Positions 1 to 27,500 of a DNA stretch of 27,500 nt are shown here, one piece after another. Made by a program: the position numbers and the translations under genes. The stretch spans positions 1 through 27,500 of the forward strand of contig JAWQFJ010000589.1 of NCBI GenBank assembly GCA_034096865.1, written 5' to 3'. Each line of letters begins with the position of its first letter. The stretch's first letter is position 1. The DNA is from Theodoxus fluviatilis (lineage: Eukaryota; Mollusca; Gastropoda; Cycloneritida; Neritidae). The notes below the pieces were generated by a model, which was given only the letters and a program-made list of their open reading frames with translations, was not told the DNA's origin and did not search any database.

Positions 1-417
1 ACAGAACAGGCTGCTGTCGCTGGACACTCCCCTCATCAGCTGCAACCCGTGCTCATGGATATTCATAGCGAAGGCTAATCATAATGATATCACACCCTGA
101 ACATTTTCCATCATCATCTCGGTTTCGGATCACACCTTCTCCAATCTTCCCCACCGTCTGCTGTGGTGAAGGGTTTATGGGAGAGAAAAAAAGTTAAAAG
201 TTTCAGACAACATTAAACCCATCATGCCAACAAAGTTATATCTACTCATGAAGAAAAAACGTTTTGTGAAGATCGTAGTATAACAGGGAAGATGAAAGTG
301 AATTCAAAAATCGAGAAAAGATTAACATGGGCAGGGTATGTGGATCGGTGCTGTAAATACTTTCATTAAAAAACAGACAGTCAGACGGACAGTTACAGAC
401 ACACAGAGACACACACG

Positions 418-422
<5 letters not shown>

Positions 423-502
<80 letters not shown>

Positions 503-503
503 G
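423..503. repeat. (AG)n microsatellite followed by poly-G
   Basis: About 35 uninterrupted AG dinucleotides end in a run of 12 G. It is preceded by imperfect GACA/CACA repeats. Confidence 0.97.
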
Positions 504-678
504 CGCAAAGGGGATGGGGGCAAAGTGACTTAGAAAATAAATATGAAGCAGAAAACACTGGAGATCAAGACATTTTTCAAGAAAACAGCAGATAACACAA
601 TTCTACATCTGTATGGCAAACAATTTATTTCCATGTCTTGAATGAGACTACAATGAATACAGCTGAATAAGATCGCGA

Positions 679-700
679 GGGGGGGGGGGGGGGGGGGGGG
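679..700. repeat. 22-nt poly-G run
   Basis: An unbroken run of G follows GATCGCGA and precedes AAGAAGCACG. A homopolymer this long is prone to length error in assembly. Confidence 0.95.
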
Positions 701-2907
701 AAGAAGCACGCCATTCAGATCAAGACTGCCAATTCTGAGATCTGCTGATCTCTCTGTCGCTCTTATTCCTTGACAGATGCTGCCAAATTCCTATCAAATA
801 ACCAAAGTACTTCATCTCACATCCTCAATCCTTGCTTGTTACATGTGTGCAGTGAATGCAGAGTGGTTTAAAGCACCCCATTTCTAACAGCCGAATTGAT
901 TTGCCTGATAACATTAGGGTACCATTGGATAGATACTGATTTTCATCAAAATGCTGACATTACTGAAGACACTGATACCTTTTATTTTAATTTGCCTCTG
1001 CTTATCCAACCATTTGTTCGATCTCAACAACACGATAACTGGTATTTGACGTTCCAAGCTTGTTCTCTCTTGGCATTCATACATCTCAACGTTCCAGACA
1101 TTTCCAGTCCAGCTACCCAGCTGGTGGAGAAAGTTGAGATCGAACAACGAACTATTGTTCTCATTATGCCTCCTCTCAAACTTTAGACGGGCCAGAGAAT
1201 TCAGGAACATTCCAGAATACCTCACTATCGATGAACATCTTCATCAATCCACACATAAAAAGATACATTTTTGGCGTCAAATCAATTGCTTTCAAAGACT
1301 AGATAGCCATTTCCTGATCAGGTATTTCAAAGCAGATGCAATCATACTAGAGAAAAACCCATGCAGTTACAGAAAATTCACATTCCATCAGCAATTTGCA
1401 GCGCTTTCATTTTTGCCCAGAATTTATGCAGTGACCAAGGTGTACCAAATTTGCAATACAGAAAAATAGCATAGTACTGAGCCTGACTGACAAGAATTAA
1501 TCGTCAATAGTTCTTTTTCTGTATGTAGTCAATTGTTCCTCCAACCCAGTAAAGGGGTATAATATTGATAATATTGGGTTTTCTCAAACATGACTTTCTC
1601 CAGAGCATTAAACCACTACATTTGAAAAGTTATGTACATATTACAGCAAACGATACTACACACCTGGTTACACAATAGAAAGACTTTTGGACTGATAGTG
1701 TATGAAACAGAGGTGATGATATACTCCTAAAATGTTAAGCTATACATTCATACGCACATTAATGAAAACTAGTAAATACGGATGTGATATGATTATGGAA
1801 TTATGAACAAGACACAATGATACTGTACGTGGTAAATTATTTACACCTTGGTCCTGGACGTTACAATATTTGTAAAACTGTGTCCATTGTGAAATGAAAC
1901 TTCACAAAAGAGTTGACAAGAATACATTCAAATTGATAATGCACCACAGCAATAGCCAACATCTGGTTTGAACATTTAACTAAATCCCGTCAAGCCTACT
2001 CCTCAAAACAGGAGCTGTAGAAAAGTCTGTTACATTTCTTTTTGAATGGAAGAAAAACCACACACCTCAATACAAAAAGTTTCCTCATGCAAAGGTAAAT
2101 ATAACAGTCAATCAAACCAGGTGAAACCAACATTAGATGGCATTGAAAAAATCAGTGACATCTTTGGTGTGACCTAACTGATTTCATAGTTTGCTTGTGA
2201 CATTTACAGATTGATTTCATTATGCAAAGTACACGAGTTGACATACAATATACTTTTCTACTATTTTGAGTTGTTAAAACTAACCCATGGCGTGTGGACA
2301 CATTTCAAAACTTGCAGAGCACAGCATTTCACACTGAAAGTGTTTTCCATGTTATGACACAAACTTGTCACAATAAGAAAAGAAGCAAGACAAGATTTTC
2401 AGAGCTATCTCTCTACACATACTTCCTTTCAAAAAGTTACTGCCATAAAGCATGTTGCTAAACTGATCAACTACTAAATAGACTACATCTTTATCACAAC
2501 AGCAACAATGCACACAACATATCACAACCATAACGTGGAATGCTGAACAAAGAGAAAGTACATCTTTAGAGGTTAAATATAAATGCTACAGAAAGAAGAT
2601 GACAAAATCCTGTCATGATTGAAAAGGTTTATGAAGATTTTGACATAAAGCAAAATCCTTTCATAAAAATATTTTGTGGCATTAACTAGCAAGATGTTAG
2701 CTTTGATAATGTCATTTTTTAATTAAATGTATTTCTGCTGAGAAAATGCATGCAAGCATGCAAGCAGAGTTCTACTGTAACAGAATGTCATAAGTGTAGA
2801 TCACTTAGATGAAGATTTGATTTCTTTGGATCAAATGCTTATTTGATTATCTCATAAATTTTTATCATAAACAAACAGCTTGAAACAAAAACAAAACAAT
2901 GTCTATA

Positions 2908-3789
2908 ACGAGAAGGGCAAAGCCCATACGACTCACATGCTTGACCTTGACCTTTATATGACCTTGACCTTCAGGTGACCTTCAAGGTCAATGTCAAACA
3001 ACTAAACCTACCAATGACATCATACACAAAGAAATGCTTTACACATTTTTCCTACCAAAATACACGTGACCTTGACCCAAGGTCAAGGTCATCCAAGGTC
3101 ATGCAACACAAAGCTGTTAATTCAAGACATAGGAAGCACAATGGTGCTTATTGGCACTTTCTACCATGAGATATAGTCACTTTTAGTGGTTCACTACCCC
3201 ATTTTGGTCACATTTCATAAGGGTCAAAGTGACCTTGACCTTGATGATATGTGAACAAATGTGTCTCATGATGAAAGTATAACATGTGCCCCACATAATT
3301 ATTAAGTTTGAAACAGTTATCTTCCATAGTTCAGGGTCAAGGTCACTTCAAAATAGGTATACAATCCAACTTTGAAGAGCTCCTGTGACCTTGACCTTGA
3401 AGCAAGGTCAACCAAACTGGTATCAAAAGATAGGGCTTGCTTTGACCTATATACCACTTGTAGCTAAGGTCGCCATTCTCAATAACGTGGGAGAAAATTG
3501 GGAAAATGTGAAAAATGACTGTTTTTGAGACCACATTTATGGCTCCTGTGACCTTGACCTTGAAGCAAGGTCAAGTCACTATGTATGTTTTTTGAGGCCT
3601 TGTCATCATACACCATCATGCCACATTTGGTGTTGATAGACTTAATAGTCTCCGAGAAAAATCCAACGTTTAAGTTTTTTACGGACGGACGGACGGACGC
3701 CCGGACGCCCGGACGGACGGACGGACGCCCGGACGGACGGACGACACGGCTCAGTACATAGACTCACTTTTGCTTCGCATGTGAGTCAA
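2908..3789. mobile_element. AGGTCA-rich interspersed element with short inverted ends
   Basis: The ends carry a perfect 11-bp inverted repeat: GACTCACATGC at 2930-2940 and GCATGTGAGTC at 3777-3787. Inside are more than ten runs of TGACCTTGACCT or its complement, including two near-identical modules (CTCCTGTGACCTTGACCTTG, then AAGCAAGGTCAA) near 3383 and 3542. A GGAC-repeat tract follows. No long frame and no transposase domain are visible, so this looks like a non-autonomous element. Its exact borders are uncertain. Confidence 0.7.
3681..3747. repeat. (GGAC)n tract with GCCC interruptions
   Basis: Tandem ACGG/GGAC units are broken three times by GCCC. It lies inside the right part of the AGGTCA-rich element, so it is probably part of that element's consensus and not a random microsatellite. 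Confidence 0.9.
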
Positions 3790-4516
3790 AAAATGACACT
3801 TGTAACAATCCTCAACTATTTAATCAAATTGACCTCACTGAACCAATTACTTGGCATGTTCAAACTATTGATACAGAATAGTTTTCAGTAAAAAAAAACA
3901 AAATGCATGACCACAATTGTGTACAAGCAACCAATAATTTTTGTAATACATATTTTTTTTAAACATCAAACCATTGACATCACCATGATGGGTTTAAAAA
4001 AATCCAATATAATATTATTGCCAATAAAATTTCAGGTGGATGCAGCCAATAGCGTTAAATACCTCCATTCCAAAAAATCATGACAGAATGTTTCAATTGA
4101 TATTAAAAAAACACAGGTCAACTTCTCATGCAATAGCTCAGGCAAAGCAACATTTTTACTGCAAATGGAATGAATATTGACAGAACATTTTGGTCAGGAG
4201 ATTGCGCAAGTTGATGAATGCATCCAAAAACATTCATTCCAAATCATGGCTAATGTTAAAATAAGTTTTCTGCACACACTATGGAAACATATTACTACAT
4301 TTAAAGTGGACCTAGTTCTTAGAAAATTATTACTGGACTTCAGTATATTTATTTCTTAATTTCTGCCTTTTTTCCAGTTGTAAAGGGAACACCAACACAC
4401 AATACCATTGTTTGTATGTGAAGAAGTCTCCTGACTTCTGCAAGGATGGAACTTTTGGCAGTCACTAAACCTATATGACATTAGTTTGCACAGAATTCAT
4501 CAGTGCATGCATGAAT

Positions 4517-4547
4517 GTATGTGTGTGTGTGTGTGTGTGTGTGATTA

Positions 4548-4618
<71 letters not shown>
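4517..4618. repeat. Compound (GT)n-(GA)n microsatellite
   Basis: About 13 GT units (4517-4543), a short spacer, then about 30 GA units (4553-4618) with a terminal interruption. Confidence 0.96.
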
Positions 4619-4620
<2 letters not shown>

Positions 4621-5112
4621 CACTTCTTTACACAGATATCTCTCTTAAACTTTCCCCTACAAAATGGTAAATACGGACATCATCAAAACTAAAATGAGTG
4701 TAAATATCAAGGTAAAGTAGTCTTCCCAACCATTCAGCCCAAGAGAAGAAAACAAAATGCCTCTTTCACAAATTTCCATGGGATGTTGTAAAATGACAGG
4801 AAGTGGTGCTGGAAAACTCAGCAAGAATTTGGAGCAATGTTAATATAACACGGAATGCATGGCACAGTGATGGGGCAAAAATTCATAAATGGAAAACTCA
4901 AAACAGACTGCCACACTTCCACTGATTGCAGGCGTATCCCTATTGCACAAAAACATTCATGCAGGGAAATATCACACTACTTAACACACCTGAAGAGGAC
5001 AGAATATTCATTGCAAATAATAACTCAGTTAGGATAGCTTCCTGAAGATACTAACTTCCAGTTATCCAACTTTCTTGTGCAATAAATGAAGATATCAGAC
5101 ATGAATGTGACA

Positions 5113-5118
5113 TTTAAT
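5113..5118 (-). promoter_or_regulatory. Possible poly(A) signal ATTAAA for the agrin-like gene
   Basis: The minus strand reads ATTAAA about 375 nt after the stop codon, followed about 30 nt later by a T-rich stretch (TTCATTTATTGCAC). It is the nearest recognisable hexamer I saw. The 3' UTR could equally be longer: AATAAA occurs on the minus strand at 4353-4348 and 629-624. Confidence 0.25.
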
Positions 5119-5136
5119 ACTTACACTATACGATTT

Positions 5137-5170
5137 AGAGAGGGGGGAGGGGGGGGGGAGAGGGGAGAGG
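5137..5170. repeat. G-rich purine tract
   Basis: Several G runs of four to ten are separated by A or AGA. On the agrin-like transcript strand this is a C-rich pyrimidine tract in the 3' UTR region. Confidence 0.85.
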
Positions 5171-5491
5171 ATATGATAAGAAAATGTGTGTGTGATTCTT
5201 ATATAGAAATTCCTCTAAAGATAAGTATATATGTGGTCACATTACTCTGTGATGATGCTGTAAAACCCAGACACCTGGGGGTACGTCCCCGAGAGCTGCT
5301 TATAACAGAACCGCCACACATACACAGCTGTGTATTCCTTGAACTACTTGCACTGCAACATCTTTGATTAAACTCAGTTCTCATGCACAGGCAAGCATCA
5401 TCTCCTGAGATTCCCTTCTCACTTTCTTTCCTGGCTGGTCACAAAGGGATAGGAAGAGGATGCCACCTCAGAAGTGGGGAGTCAGGGACGA

Positions 5492-27402
<21,911 letters not shown>

Positions 27403-27500
27403 CTGAAATCACAGCAACAAGCAGAAATCTTGAATACAGCCCTTCTGAGATAACCCCTCATAAGTATCTATGTCCTCAAAGCATCAAGAGTAACAAACAA
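27403..27500 (-). other. Start of upstream intron
   Basis: This sequence carries the acceptor for the 27402 exon and then non-coding AT-rich sequence to the window edge. The preceding agrin-like exon lies outside. Confidence 0.8.

Larger units (their letters stand above)
1..2906. other. AT-rich flank or distal 3' UTR, no gene recognised
   Basis: Apart from the (GA)n and poly-G tracts listed separately, this stretch is AT-rich with only short open frames. It lies downstream of the agrin-like stop and could be partly 3' UTR. The first ~90 bases contain a short plus-strand frame with a weakly LRR-end-like look (SCNPCSWIF) that runs off the left edge; I do not call it a gene. Confidence 0.5.
3790..5491. 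other. Probable 3' UTR and downstream flank
   Basis: Immediately downstream of the agrin-like stop on the minus strand. It is AT-rich, with GT/GA microsatellites and a G-rich purine tract, and no convincing reading frame. At least the part nearest 5491 should be 3' UTR. Confidence 0.5.

Noticed and set aside
1..92. Possible LRR-end exon at the left edge
   Set aside because: Only a short NPCSW-like resemblance, with no splice signal and no further context.

Overview
This is eukaryotic DNA, most likely from a mollusc and probably a gastropod. It shows intron-rich coding with GT-AG splicing, an AT-rich background, a very high load of long microsatellites, degenerate non-LTR retrotransposon tails, and an interspersed element full of AGGTCA half-sites. 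The animal-group call is inference from repeat style and from the divergence of the one recognisable protein.

One gene is present, on the minus strand, running from the right edge down to a stop at 5492. It is the 3' end of an agrin-like gene: the penultimate laminin-G domain (LG2 in vertebrate numbering), one EGF repeat, and the terminal LG3. I could place eight coding exons: 27402-27165, 26385-26310, 24541-24389, 22280-22100, 20750-20672, 14859-14629, 7064-6961 and 5640-5492. All have good acceptors and donors, all seven junction phases agree, and together they give 402 residues ending in the Pro-Cys that closes LG3. The earlier part of the protein lies beyond the right edge. Agrin is a secreted heparan-sulfate proteoglycan; its LG domains bind dystroglycan, heparan sulfate and, in vertebrates, LRP4.

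The main discovery is a candidate 21-nt microexon at 15634-15614, inside the 5.8-kb intron that splits LG3. That intron sits where vertebrate agrin has its alternatively spliced z site. The microexon keeps the frame and adds Ser-Gln-Asn-Val-Ile-Pro-Val. The vertebrate neural z8 insert ends Asn-Glu-Ile-Pro-Val, and the spacing to LG3 is the same. This suggests an LRP4-type NxI switch in an invertebrate agrin. The LG2 y site, by contrast, has no intron here.

Layout: 1-5491 is 3' UTR or downstream flank, with the AGGTCA-rich element at 2908-3789. The final intron (5641-6960) holds a LINE tail and a (TCA)n array. The 7.6-kb intron (7065-14628) contains a 723-bp duplication around a three-N gap, probably an assembly artefact, and a strong CTCF-type motif. 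The 5.8-kb intron has (GGA)n, (GAT)n and (TC)n arrays. The 22281-24388 intron has a 600-bp GGA/GCA array and a degenerate ~85-bp tandem repeat. The 24542-26309 intron has two retroelement 3' ends in opposite orientation. I saw no other genes, tRNAs, rRNAs or CRISPR arrays.
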